A DNA stretch of 64,000 nucleotides from Vicia villosa (taxonomy: Eukaryota; Streptophyta; Magnoliopsida; Fabales; Fabaceae): positions 68,548,558 through 68,612,557 of the forward strand of contig NC_081181.1 of the NCBI RefSeq assembly GCF_029867415.1, in the 5' to 3' direction. Below, in pieces: positions 1-10,871 of this stretch; within the stretch, counting starts at the first letter, position 1; each line of letters starts with the position of its first letter. The position numbers were made by a program, and so were the translations under genes. The notes beneath the pieces are model-generated. The model had not been told where the DNA came from, did not search any database, and saw nothing but the letters and a program-made list of their open reading frames with translations.

Positions 1-167
1 ACAAATACTTTCAACAATTTTCAAGTGAACTAATATAAATATACCTTGTTCTTTCTTCTTGTAAATCTATCTTTATTATTAAGAATCAACTTCGTTTTAA
101 ATGAAAAGTTTTAGTGTTAAAACCCTATTCAAATCCACCCCCATTTCTAGTGTTTTTCACATTTTCA
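1..167 (+). repeat. 3' end of a Copia-type LTR (window-truncated)
   Basis: The segment ends with TTTTCA and is followed one base later by a Met-tRNA-type primer-binding site and then a gag start, which is the order expected at the right border of a 5' LTR. The A-rich, C-run-containing tail resembles the tail of the C1 LTR at 29540-29597. The left part lies outside the window, so family and age cannot be judged. Confidence 0.7.
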
Positions 168-168
168 G

Positions 169-182
169 TTGGCATCAGAGCT
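169..182 (+). other. Primer-binding site, initiator-Met tRNA type
   Basis: TTGGCATCAGAGCT is close to the usual plant Copia primer site (TGGTATCAGAGC) and lies one base after the LTR end. The same T-to-C variant (GGCATCAGAGC) occurs in the C1 elements at 29599, so this is a related Copia lineage. Confidence 0.7.
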
Positions 183-264
183 CTGATTCTGAGTTGGTAA
201 AAAGTTTGAATTTTTATCAAGCACGTAACAGTGTTCAGTAGAAATCCAGACCGTGTGAAAAACA

Positions 265-336
265 ATGGCTGAAAAAGTTATTGTTGTTGTTGAAAATAAG
301 GATAAAGATCATTATAGTTCTAAACCTCCTGAAAGG
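265..336 (+). pseudogene. gag N-terminal stub of a Copia element
   Basis: An ATG 98 bases after the LTR opens a frame starting MAEKVIVVVENKDKDHYSS and then KPPE. A Lys-Pro-Pro segment is where Copia Gag proteins normally enter the conserved W-containing Gag domain. Here similarity stops at about 336; the frame runs into unrelated sequence and ends by about 387. Only some 24 residues of Gag remain, so no function is expected. It shows that the element whose LTR opens the window was cut soon after its gag start, either by deletion or by joining to the LTR-like DNA that follows. Confidence 0.5.
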
Positions 337-939
337 GTGTTTTTGGTATTTCCAACCGACATAAGTGAGTCTGCACTATTTAGATGAGTTTTCACGATGA
401 ATTGAGGATTTTTTGGCCGAGAGAAGAATACACTATTGAGAATTGGAGAAAATAAGGGTTTGGGAGAGAAGAAGGTTTTCATGAATGAAAGCGATTGAAG
501 ATCAACTTCCATCTCAATTCTAGTAATGTCTCTATTTTATATTTTGTTTTCTTTGAATACTATGAGTAGCTAAACCCCCCAATGCTAGGGTGGTTTCCCT
601 GATTAACACCTGTAATGACTTTGATTTTCCAATTTCAATAATCTATTTGTCTTTCATATTCAATTTAATTGTACAATGTTTCTAAAGCTTTCCTCGTTGG
701 ATCAACACGATTGATGTATGACTAGCAAATAGGCTGGACCGCCATTGTTAGGGTTTTAGTACAATTATACTATAGTAGATATTGCCTAAGAATAAGGATA
801 CCCTATATTAATCAGAACATTCTTGATAACTCAGTTGCTTAATTTCATCATAATTCGCTAAGGAGTTAGGATTCAGGATGAACGATTAAAGGTTTTCCCG
901 CTAAGGAATTAGGACTAAACATTCTTGATAGTGCATATT
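337..939. repeat. LTR-like remnant, probably Ty3/gypsy
   Basis: No gene is supported. The stretch contains a GAGTAGCTAAACCCCC-type motif followed by a CTAGGGTGGTTTCC segment (about 565-605), a phrase I associate with legume gypsy LTRs, and later ATCGCTAAGG-like text near 855 and 890. The minus strand from 512 to 312 is open for 66 codons and is Ser/Phe/Pro-rich like a transit peptide, but it ends at the gag junction and has no recognisable partner exon, so I treat it as chance. Confidence 0.4.
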
Positions 940-1690
940 TGATTTGGTTTCATTAAAAAGGATATTGGAGACTTTTTAGGAAACTTTGAAGATTTGTTCC
1001 TATTTTTGTGTAAAGATCTTTTAAAAGTAGAATATTGGATTTGATTGAAGAGTCCAATCTCATACTGCAAGATTCTATAAATAAGGATTTGCTAAACCTA
1101 AAATAGCAAGCATTTACAACAAGGAACTTTTGGTGCAAAATAAGAGTTTAAGGTTTTGAGAGTACTTTAAGTTCTTTGTGTTTTTTTGTGTATGCCACTC
1201 ATGTATCTTTTGATACATTGAGGTAGATGATTGTTCTCACTCACGAGCTTTTAAGCCAAGAGTTGAGCATTGTTCATTGTTCTCACTCACAAGCTTTTAA
1301 GCAAAGAGTTGAGTATTGTTCTTAGTTTAAAGCTTTTAAGCAAAACTAAATATTGTTTATTGGAAGTGTAATCTTCTGTTTTGGTTCTTGTCACAGTTTG
1401 TGACTTGTTTTATCATTGAGGTGATTGGTAGGAAGTGAAAGGGGGATCTCATATCTAGAGGATTCTAGGTAAAAATTGCACAAGATAGTGATTAGATGAG
1501 AAGTTGTAAATTGAGATTGTTTTTGAACTAATATTATCATAATGGGTTTATCAGCAATTTATCTTCTGCACAATCTCTTGTTTTAGCAAGTGTTTTCTAT
1601 CAGCAGATAATGTCATAACATCTGCCTTGACATTGCGTTGGTGTTATGACATCAGTCTTGACATTTGTATTGCAAGTGCCAGGATTTCAA
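940..1690 (+). repeat. Copia-type LTR fragment with three internal tandem units
   Basis: A TATA-like TCTATAAATAAGG lies near 1076-1087. From about 1225 to 1360 there are three imperfect repeats built on TTGTTCTCACTCACRAGC, CTTTTAAGC and AGAGTTGAG. The later part (CTCATATCTAGAGGATTCTAGG, then TGCACAAG) is a phrase I associate with legume Copia LTR downstream regions. No primer site or gag follows, so it is a solo or broken LTR. Both borders are approximate. Confidence 0.5.
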
Positions 1691-2135
1691 TATTTTTGCC
1701 TCTGTTAGATTCTAAGCGCTAGAGATGGCTTTAGGTTTAACATTCACATTAGTATCGATTCTTAATGCTCCGCGTTGTTGCGTGAGACATCACTGAGACA
1801 ATATGGTAGAACTCTCGTCGGTGCTTCAAGATGAACACCGATGTGAAGGATACGTGATGATTTTGATGAATGTTTAGATTGCGTTTAACTGATTGGTAGA
1901 GTGCGTATTCTATGGAGAAATGAAACTCAATCCTGAAAAATGATTTTCTCTCATATACTTTACTTTTCCGTATTTATATTTTGTACTTTATACTTATAAA
2001 TAACTTGCACACCCAAACTTAAAAATGTAGAGACTATTAAACGCTATATAATTCCTCGCACATTCTTCTGAATATGATAAAATCTAAAATACTTTCAAAC
2101 TCACTTTTACTTGCTGCTATACCGCAACAATAATT
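1691..2135 (+). repeat. 3' end of a gypsy LTR related to the 18.8-27 kb block
   Basis: The order of landmarks matches the last 450 bases of the LTRs at 19620-20098 and 21630-22126: AGAGATGG/AGAGATAG, TTTAACATTCAC, CTTAATGCT, a CG-containing stretch, GATGTGAAGGATACGTGATGAT, ATTGGTAGAGT, and finally TTGCTGCTATACC. Similarity is partial and no primer site is recognisable after it, so this is an old fragment. Confidence 0.5.
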
Positions 2136-5017
2136 ATGGACTAGAATGACTTTGGTTGGACCCAAATATCATAGAACGAGCCCATTGAAAGTCATCGTTT
2201 CCTTCCCCCACTTTGTTGATATCCGTAACCCAACCACAATAGATAAGTGGACCTTAATTTAAATTTTTAAAAAATCAAAGATTTAAAGGCAGCGCCATCT
2301 TAGATTTAAGTAGAACTTTAAGGTGTTGTAGGAAGGTGCATACATTTGTCTACTAGCATTACCAAATAAAACCCAAGTGGGCTCGCAAATTGTCCGCGCT
2401 CCATAATTTCTACCACTGATTCATAGTATTCTATAACAATTCAACTTAAACTAATGACAATAAATATACAAAATACTTTTATAATAAAATATTATCCATG
2501 ATATTGATGTAAAACTCCACCTAACCTGAGATATATCTCCCTTAACAATACATGAATATACTATAGTAGTATACTAGATATTGTATGGCCCATAGGCTCA
2601 AACCTTATTGGTTTGCATATATATGGTGTCACGTATGCTTGTTCTTGTATTATATCCTGTGAAAAGGTTAAGCTCTCTACTTTTCATTAATTTTGGTGTA
2701 TTATGTGCAAGTTTCCTAAGACGGTGACAGCAATTCGGATAACAATACACAAATGAAAGGCCTATAAATAATTTAAAAAATAAGGAAATTTTTAGGTGTG
2801 TTATCAATTTTTTTTGGATAGTGATACTATATAAACATTCTTTGAAATATTTAAATATAAGAATAACATGTTATTAAATATTTAAATAATGAGTATTAAA
2901 ACTTTTAAATCATAAAGTTATTAAGATACATTATTTTTGTTGTTAGATACTATTTTAGATATTTAGTTTTTTGATATAGAATAAAATTTCATAATTGGTA
3001 ATTTTAGGGAGTTATATGTGAAATTTTATTTACATTATTGCTAAAATTAATGGATATTTTTAAGAAATCAAAATGATTATTTTTTATCAATTAATTACCA
3101 CCCTAACCTAGCCCTAAAGTTTGATGTATCAAATCAAAATAATGTTTGGATTCTTTGTGTTATGAGACATGGACCTAGATAGCGTTTGGTAGGGAGCCAA
3201 AAGAAATTGTATGTGCATTTGTATGCTAATAACCGACATAGAAGCATAGCATAATTGTTAAAGTTATGATGAGTTACAAATAAGGTTCCCTCTCCTTCCG
3301 GTAATAACTTATATATTTTAAAAGTAAATTATTTTAAAATAATTAATTAATTTAAGTTTTTTAGTAAACTATTAATTATTTTATAATTTTATAATTTAAT
3401 TAACATTATTTGTATCATTTTTAATTTAATATCTTCTATTTTAAATTTATATTAAAAGTAAATATAATTTACTAATAAGAAGTAAAATATTCTAATAAAA
3501 TTAATATTAGCTTATTTTTATTTGAAATGAAAAGAATATTAAAGAAATGGAAAATTGTTGAGATGTAGACATAGCAATAGACAAATAGAGAGATACAAAT
3601 GAAGTGTGGCTTAGTGGCTAGATATATAGCTTGGGAGGAAGGTGCATGTGATCAAAAGTGGAAACGTAAGATGTTGGCATTGAATGTAAGTCAAGATGAT
3701 GGTCATTTGTAGCACTTAAAGAACCATGTGGTGAAATCAATATCCCTTTCATTTCCACAACTTGATCAAATGAATGTGTGTGGAAATAATTATGGTGGTG
3801 ACAACGGTAAAATACTAAATCTTGGTGTTATTTATATCTCTACATAATCTTATATACTTATCTTCACATTTTAATGAGATTAATAAATTATCTTTATCAA
3901 TCGTTAGTTGGTTCAGTGACAATTAACGCTAATTTGATAGGGAGGATCACTGTTCGATCTCTCGCAACTATGATCGAAAGAAAATTGAAACCACTTGATG
4001 TCATAACTGATTTCTAAACCGGACTAAATTTAAATTGTCAATAGTTTTCAAGTCTAAAATCTTGCAGTTGGTAAATTATACTACATTTTTTATGAATCTG
4101 TAAAAAAAGTTAACGGTTATGTATGATCTTATTTTAATCATACATTAAAGTTTATGCGCTTCTTCTAAATCTCATTTTAGTGTATCGATCTTTTTGCAGT
4201 AGATCTGAAAATAAAAAATGGAAAGGAGGAGGTGTGATAGAAATAATAGGAAATGGTATTTTATGTTTTTGTCGGATGGAAGAATATGTGGTGGTGTGAA
4301 TGATGGGTAAAGATGATAACTTATAATATTAGACTATAGTAAGTTATTGACATTTGTTACTTATAAGTAGTATGTGACAATGAGTTAGAGAGGTTGCTAT
4401 CTTTCTTTAAGGTCAATAGTACTTAAGTGATCTTAGTGAGTTATTATTTTGCAATTCAGTTTCATATAAATGAATTTATTCTAATTCCTTTTCCTTTTCA
4501 ATTCTTTACAACATTTCAATTATGAAATTAGTATGATATTAGTAGATTCAACCATATCATCTTCTTCATTGTTCTTCAAATTCTTTTTTCCTTTCTTGCT
4601 GCACCTCCAAAATATTAATTATGGAGGTCATTAAAAATGACTTTGAGTCTTCCATTGAAATTTCCAACCATTACACCATTCAAGATCCATCTCGTTATCC
4701 TCACAATCCTTTTTATCTTCACCTTTGAAAAACTAGTGTTCAATATTTGTCACACTATTGTTGAATGACTCAAACTACCACAATTGATATGAATCGACGA
4801 AGCATACACTATGTCATCCAATAGTAAACTTAAATACATCAACGGTTCTTTACCTCGACCATCATCAAGGAATATAATTTTTTTTAATACATTTACACCA
4901 TCGCCAAAAACAAAACAATTACTAATCACAAAAACTAGAACAACTACACACGAAAAACAAGGGGGATAGGATCCCCAAATAAATCACAATTATAGGTTAG
5001 AAGAATTTCGAAAGGGC
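2136..5017. other. AT-rich non-coding stretch, nothing recognised
   Basis: About 2.9 kb without a reading frame that resembles a protein, no RNA gene I can recognise and no clear LTR border. Low-complexity A/T runs dominate 2800-3560. Slightly more complex sequence at 3570-3780 and 4620-4870 could be old host or element DNA but shows no motif I can name. Confidence 0.5.
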
Positions 5018-5026
5018 AAGTCTCAT

Positions 5027-5217
5027 GAGTAGAGATCCACTCCATTTCCTAAAAAGAAATGGAGGTTCATTACTATAGTTTTAGGTAGTTTTAGATGCAT
5101 AAAGTTAAATAAATAATAAATGTATGTCACATGTCTTAGAAATACGTGTAATATACACATAAAACTATAATAATGGACCCTCTATTTCTTTTTTGGAAAT
5201 GGAGTGGATCCCTACTC
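5027..5217. mobile_element. Mutator-like MITE with 9-bp target duplication
   Basis: The 191-bp element begins GAGTAGAGATCCACTCCATT and ends with an imperfect inverted copy (AATGGAGTGGATCCCTACTC). The inverted arms extend about 55 bp on each side, through the AAATGGAGGTTCATTACTATAG segment. It is flanked by perfect 9-bp direct repeats AAGTCTCAT at 5018-5026 and 5218-5226, the length typical of Mutator-like elements. It has no coding capacity. Confidence 0.85.
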
Positions 5218-5226
5218 AAGTCTCAT

Positions 5227-5465
5227 ACGTCATTGTTCATGTATTATGGTGGAGGCTAAGATTTGCCCATGCACCAAAACTTCTATTAGCTTCTATATAG
5301 ATGTGTTCAGTATAATCTATGTTGCTGTTGGAAGTTGTTCTGTTGTTTGTTTTTATGTATGTTATGTGTAGTGCTCATGTGATAATATTTTCATTAACAT
5401 TTGTTTGTTGTTTTTTTTTTGTATCTTTTGTGTAACGTTTGTATTACATAATATGTGTATGTATG
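5227..5465. other. AT-rich flank of the C2-1 insertion
   Basis: Non-coding T-rich sequence. It is contiguous, across the C2-1 insertion, with 13158 onward, so it may be part of the same gypsy-like LTR that ends near 14417. Confidence 0.35.
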
Positions 5466-6294
5466 CTATTTGTTATGAATTCAATGCCAAGAACAAAACA
5501 TAAAACAAGGGAAGAATAAAGAACAAAGAAGAAGAACACAATAATTGGTTATAACTGTTATTATTTTACATTCTCTTAAAAAACAAGATTACAAGTTTAC
5601 AAGAATAACAAATAACCTCTCTCACCCTAAATTAGAATTTGTTGTGTACCAGATGAGAGACTAGTATGCTATCTACTTTAATATATAAAAGTTGATTACC
5701 ACCAAAATTCCTTAATTACCCTAATCACAGTCAATTTAAGATGGTTTTACATACCCTTGAGAGTAATTACACAACTAATCATAATTACATTCCAACAACT
5801 AATTTAATGCAAATTTTTTTTATTGAAATATGAAAAATATGCACCACGTTCTATGCCACTCATTGCATTGGAACATTCAATTTAATAAACCCTACCCTTT
5901 CATTTTTTCTCCCTGCAAAATACATTTGAACATTGAGTTTTTCAAAATCCTAACCCTTTCAATTTCCTCCATACATCTATAAAGTTGTACACTACAAGCA
6001 ACATTTATTTTCTCTCTCATTTCCTCCACCTTCCTCATACTCTCTCTTTCTCCTCCAAAAAAAATCCCAAATCTCTCATTTTTCCTCCATAAATTACTTC
6101 GGTAAACCCTATTCTAATTCCTACCTATTTTTCCTCTTTTGAAGGGATTTAGGCATTGGAAAACAACAACAGAGTATCAGATGGGGTATCAGATTCGCTA
6201 CTATTCCTTTGTCTTTCACTAATAATTCTTTGAGTTCAATTCTCTTTTCCATTCGATTTCACAGTTTATACATTGCATTTGCAGGTTGTTTACA

Positions 6295-6356
6295 TACTTT
6301 CTAAACTTTGAAAAAAATGAAGTTGTACTTTCTAAACTTTGAAAAAAATGAAGTTG
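6295..6356. repeat. 31-bp tandem duplication in the Helitron
   Basis: Two perfect adjacent 31-bp copies, each starting TACTTTCTAAACTTTG and ending ATGAAGTTG. Confidence 0.9.
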
Positions 6357-9300
6357 TACTTTTACCGCAAGATTGATAGAGTGGAGATGATTTCCATGTT
6401 GTATGGTTTTATTTACATATAAGTGGTGTTTGTTTGATTTGAAGAATATTATTTTTATCTGTCTAACTTCTGATCTATTTTTTATTCATTCTCTTCCCGA
6501 GGTTCAAATTTTTTTCCCAGATCTGAATTTAGTTCTATTTATAATAATATTATTGTTTATGTTATAAACTCATCTCTTACCAATTTATCAAAGTAGTTTT
6601 CAAACGAATTATTGAAAATGGATCATATTTATTCTGAATATTATATATTTTGTTATTCTTCTTATGGTAGATTACTCGCCAATTCTAAAATTGTTTTCAA
6701 TTTTGAAAAGTTTCAAGTTCTGTTTTTTCATGTATGCATGAGTTAGATTTAGTTTATCAATCAGTTTTCATGTGTATTTTTGTATTTTGTGAAATTAATA
6801 ATTATTAGAAGGGACTCTATTCATTTGTATTTTTATATCTTGAAATTTCTGTTTAGGGTTATGGTGTTTAGAATTATGAAAGTTTCTGCTGATTCTATTT
6901 TAATTATCCAATTTTATACTATTTTTAAGGTGAGTAATAGTTGATGATAATTATTCTTATATTATTTTCCTTCTATTTTCCTTCTGTTTAATAATTTTCT
7001 AAGTTAAATTATGTTTCTGATAATTGATAAACTTTTGGTCTCTGTGTGTGTATCAAAAATACGGAATTCACATGTCCTAGAGTTTGGTTTGTATTGAATT
7101 TTTGTAACCATGTTTCAAAACATACAGGAGGTAATAATCAATCATTCTAAATAGATATGACACTTCTCAATGTTTGGCTATTTTTTTATCCACTTTTTTT
7201 ATGCAATGATATCAAGTAACAACGAAAATTGACCTAAACCTTTTTAATTAAGATAATTGATTTTTATTTTAAATCTAATAAATAAATAAAAATATTAATT
7301 TAATTTTGAATTCAAATTATTTTAAATAATCGAGATAATGTTAATTTAAAAAATTTTAAATTTAATATATTGTTTTGCAATAATTAATTTGATATAAAAA
7401 ACACGGGCTGAAGTTTGGCAAGATAGTTTTGGTAACTAATAATTAGATCACAATTTATTGGAAAGAGAAAAAAAATAAATGGTTAAAAAAATGGGGAATA
7501 TATTTATTTCAAAATCTAAATTTTTTATATCAAGTTATTTTTCAGCAATAATTCAGTAAAATATCAAATGTTCAACCATATTTATAAATCATAAATTATA
7601 ATATACCATAATAAATCATAATTAGTAATTAATATTGTAAAATAATGTAATTATTGAAATATTAATTTTTTTAATTCAATTCGAATCTTTTGAATATTTT
7701 AATTTTGGGGAGATCCATCACAAAAAGTTGGGTAGTGTACCTCCAACCAATCACATGATTCCATCTCATTTAATACATTTAATTATTTATTAAAATACTA
7801 TAAAAAAATTGGAATTCATCTTTAATTTTTCTTAACCATCATTAATTACAGTTCCAAATGATAACAAATAAAATAGGTAGTATAAATTAGACAAGCCTAT
7901 TGTATAAGCTTCCAATTAAATTATTACCATTTTTATTATGTGACTCTTTACGTGCTAAATATTTATGTTTCAAATAATTCAAGCATGCTTCATTTCTTTA
8001 TCCAAATTAATTATTTAATCATAGAAATAATAATATTTTTAAAATTAATATATCATAATAATAATATCTCAAAAAGTTATTTATGGCTAAAAAAAATTCA
8101 CACGATTAACTTTTTTTTTGTTTTCCAATCCTAATTTATTTAATAAAATATTAAATAGTTTTATTTTATTTTATCGCAATCCTTTGTCATTGATTAAACT
8201 GAACCTGTTAGACAAAAAAATAGATTGATCTTATATACGTTCATCCATATGGGGAAAAAGTAAAGGACCCAATAGAGGTAGATTTTAGTTGTAGTAGGTT
8301 TTAGCTGTAGGTGGTAATAATTAATAAGTCTTTTTTTAATTAGAAGTTTGAAGAAAATGTCATTAACATTTGCAATTATTAATATTTTTTAAGAAATAAT
8401 TGATCTACTATTATAATAACTACTATCATAATAAGAAAATCGACGTCTACCAAAATTAATTTCATGTCCAAGTTTAAACAAATATTTTAATCCGATTTTC
8501 ATGCCTTCAATTGTCTTTTTTCATCATCAACTCATATTAGCATGCCTTATGTCTTTAATATTTGACAATATCTAAAAACAATCATTATTTCTTTTGAATG
8601 CTACAAGTTTCCAATCAATTCCAATATCTAAAAGTAATCCTTACGGTTAATTAATCCTAAAAAAGTGAAGTTCATATAACTCTCTACCTTCCCTACAATA
8701 TCAATAAATATATAGTACATTGACATAATTCAAATTCAAATAGAGAAATCAGTATAAAATAATTGTAAATAAACATACAAAAAAGATTTTGTATAGAATT
8801 AAAAATTAAAAATTAAAAGCATATAACACCTTTCAATACGCATTATTGTATCTTTCCCATTGAAAATAGTTGACATTAATTCTAATTTATATTCATTCCT
8901 TTAATATCTATAAAAAAAATATTTGACATTAATTCTAATTTATATTCATTTCATTAAATATATCAAATATAAAAAAAGAGATGGTATATAAATTTTTTTC
9001 TGTCAAGATTATAAATAAAATTATAAGTTATTTTTTATTTAATAAATGTTCTATTTTTGTTATTGGATATGAAATTTGAATTAAATATTTTTGCTATTTT
9101 TATTCCATTACATTAGTATTTTTGATTCGGTATGAGTAGCTAACACAAATTTGAGAAATTAACGACATATATGTGATAAGTAACATTAATGTTAATAACA
9201 TACATCTTTTGTACAAATTTTTCTTTGGTAAATCAAATTAAATATATATTTAAAGTTAAATAATGAGATTTAAATGTCTTGCATTGAATTATAATATGTC

Positions 9301-9400
9301 ATTTCATTATTTTTTGTTTCTGGACTTATATAGATGTTATAATTTTTTTTGCAATTTTTTATTTTGATAATTTAAATTTGCAATTTGAATCATGCTCATA

Positions 9401-9518
9401 AAAAGGCGGATAGACATACTAGAGGTGGAAGCCCATAAAAATTGTTGATAATGTGCGTGCGGGAAAAAAGGCGGGTAGACATACTAGGGGTGAGAGCCCA
9501 TAAAAATTGTTGATAATG
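9401..9518. repeat. Two-copy direct repeat in the Helitron
   Basis: A unit of about 53 bp (AAAAGGCGGRTAGACATACT, then AGCCCATAAAAATTG and TTGATAATG) occurs at 9401-9453 and again at 9465-9518, separated by GTGCGTGCGGG-type sequence. It is a local GC-rich island in very AT-rich DNA. Confidence 0.8.
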
Positions 9519-9824
9519 ATAGTACATAATAACTACATTATCTCAATTTTTATTTATTTTTTTACTTTTTATCAAGAACTATATTTTTTCAGAGTTAAAA
9601 TTGTAATCAACAATAATAATTAATTATCTCTAATATTATTTTAATTTTTATCCAATTTTATTCTTATTTTTTATTTCATTGTAAAATATATTTAAAACCA
9701 TCTCTATACCTTTCATTATTTTGTTTGTCTTTCATATTATTTATTTTGCCACATATTTTTACGTATTAATATATTTCTCTTCACGACAATAAGTTACAAA
9801 AAAAATTATAAATAAGAAATAATT

Positions 9825-10105
9825 TACTGTTGATACAATTATTTTTATAAACGACAATAAATTATAAGTATTTGTATAAACGGGAAAAGTCAACTGTTGA
9901 TAAAATTATTTTTATAAAACGTGAATAAGTTACAATTTTTTTTATAAACGGGAAAAAATCAATTGTTGATACAATTATTTTTATAAACGGAAAAAGTCTA
10001 AAGTCTACTGTTGATACAGTAATTTTTTAAACGGGAATAAGTTACAAATTTTTTTATAAATCGGAAAAAATCAACTCTTGATATAATTGTTTTTATAAGC
10101 AACAA
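9825..10105. repeat. Minisatellite-like array near the Helitron 3' end
   Basis: At least four imperfect units carry the landmarks TTTTTATAAACGGGAA, AAAGTCAACTGTTGATA and GAATAAGTTACAA in alternation. Units differ by small indels. Arrays of this type close to the 3' end are seen in other plant Helitrons. Confidence 0.75.
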
Positions 10106-10603
10106 TGATGGTTATTACTTTTTTAAATATTTTTTATTAAAAATAAGAAATTAAATTAAATTCACTCACATATTCATTATGATTATTTTTAAAACATATC
10201 ATTAAATATTTATTCGATATATGATCATAAAATCATATAATATATTTAATAGAATCCATAAATTTATAATACACAAAAATTTTAAAATTATAGGGATGCT
10301 CGACGGGCCAAACCTTTTTTTCTAACGGGCCGTCAAAATATATACTTAAATTGAACCGATATTATATATCATATGTTCTAACGGGGAGATAGAATATAGG
10401 TTTTTTAATCCATATATTAATTTTTTTCAAATATTTATCTTAATTTGTTTATAATTAAAAATCAAAATTTATTTAATCATCTATTTTTTTTTAGTAAAAT
10501 ATTTATTATTGACTAAACGAGACTACTTAATTTATATATCTTTTATATACTTTTATTAACCATTACTATATTATATTTAATATTTATAATTACATTTGCG
10601 CGA

Positions 10604-10632
10604 CCCGTGCGAACGCACGGGTCTCTTGCTAG
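10604..10632 (+). other. Helitron 3' hairpin and CTAG terminus
   Basis: CCCGTGCG (10604-10611) pairs perfectly with CGCACGGG (10614-10621) around a two-base AA loop; an equivalent reading is a 7-bp stem with a GAAC loop. Seven bases later the element ends CTAG, followed by the T of the A/T target. This is the expected rolling-circle terminator. Confidence 0.95.
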
Positions 10633-10871
10633 TTTATAATAAAACCTAACATACTAATTAATGGACTTTTCCACAAGGCCCATTAAACAAGCCAACTTAA
10701 TAAACTAGCTAACTTAACAAATTAGGGTTTAAACACTAAAACCCAATTTAACATGCTAACAACCCTAGCATCTTCGACACAAGCATGTGAACAACCTTCG
10801 ACTTCATGCTTAATCCTGTCGAACCAAGAAGCTACCTTCGACCATACTAGAGTTCAATCCAATATCTCACA

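Larger units (their letters stand above)
5672..10632 (+). mobile_element. Non-autonomous Helitron, 4.96 kb
   Basis: The insertion lies exactly between A (5671) and T (10633) of an LTR whose empty form is seen elsewhere in the window. It starts with TC (TCTACTTTAATATATAAAAG) and ends with CTAG preceded by a GC-rich hairpin; these are the diagnostic Helitron features, with no target duplication. No Rep or helicase frame is present. The interior is AT-rich with several short tandem repeats. A less AT-rich CT-rich stretch at 5990-6290, containing CTTCGGTAAACC and later TTTGCAGGTT, could be a captured 5' gene region with an intron, but no protein match is visible. Confidence 0.92.
5471..10871 (-). 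repeat. 3' LTR of C2-1, split by a Helitron
   Basis: The LTR pieces 5471-5671 and 10633-10871 sum to 440 bp and match the 446-bp LTR at 12707-13152. The break falls between A and T in the conserved stretch GTATGCTA/TTTATAATAAAACC, which is uninterrupted in the C2-1 5' LTR and in both C2-3 LTRs. The Helitron fills the gap. Confidence 0.9.

Noticed and set aside
312..512. 66-codon minus-strand frame resembling a plastid transit peptide
   Set aside because: It ends at the gag breakpoint, has no downstream exon, and the surrounding DNA has gypsy LTR phrases; not enough to call a host gene.
7940..8134. 64-codon frame inside the Helitron
   Set aside because: Very AT-rich Ile/Asn/Phe composition, no motif and no homologous frame; it is not a Rep or helicase fragment.
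9830..10105. Regularly spaced repeats that could suggest a CRISPR-like array
   Set aside because: Repeats are degenerate, spacers are themselves repeated, and the context is a plant Helitron.
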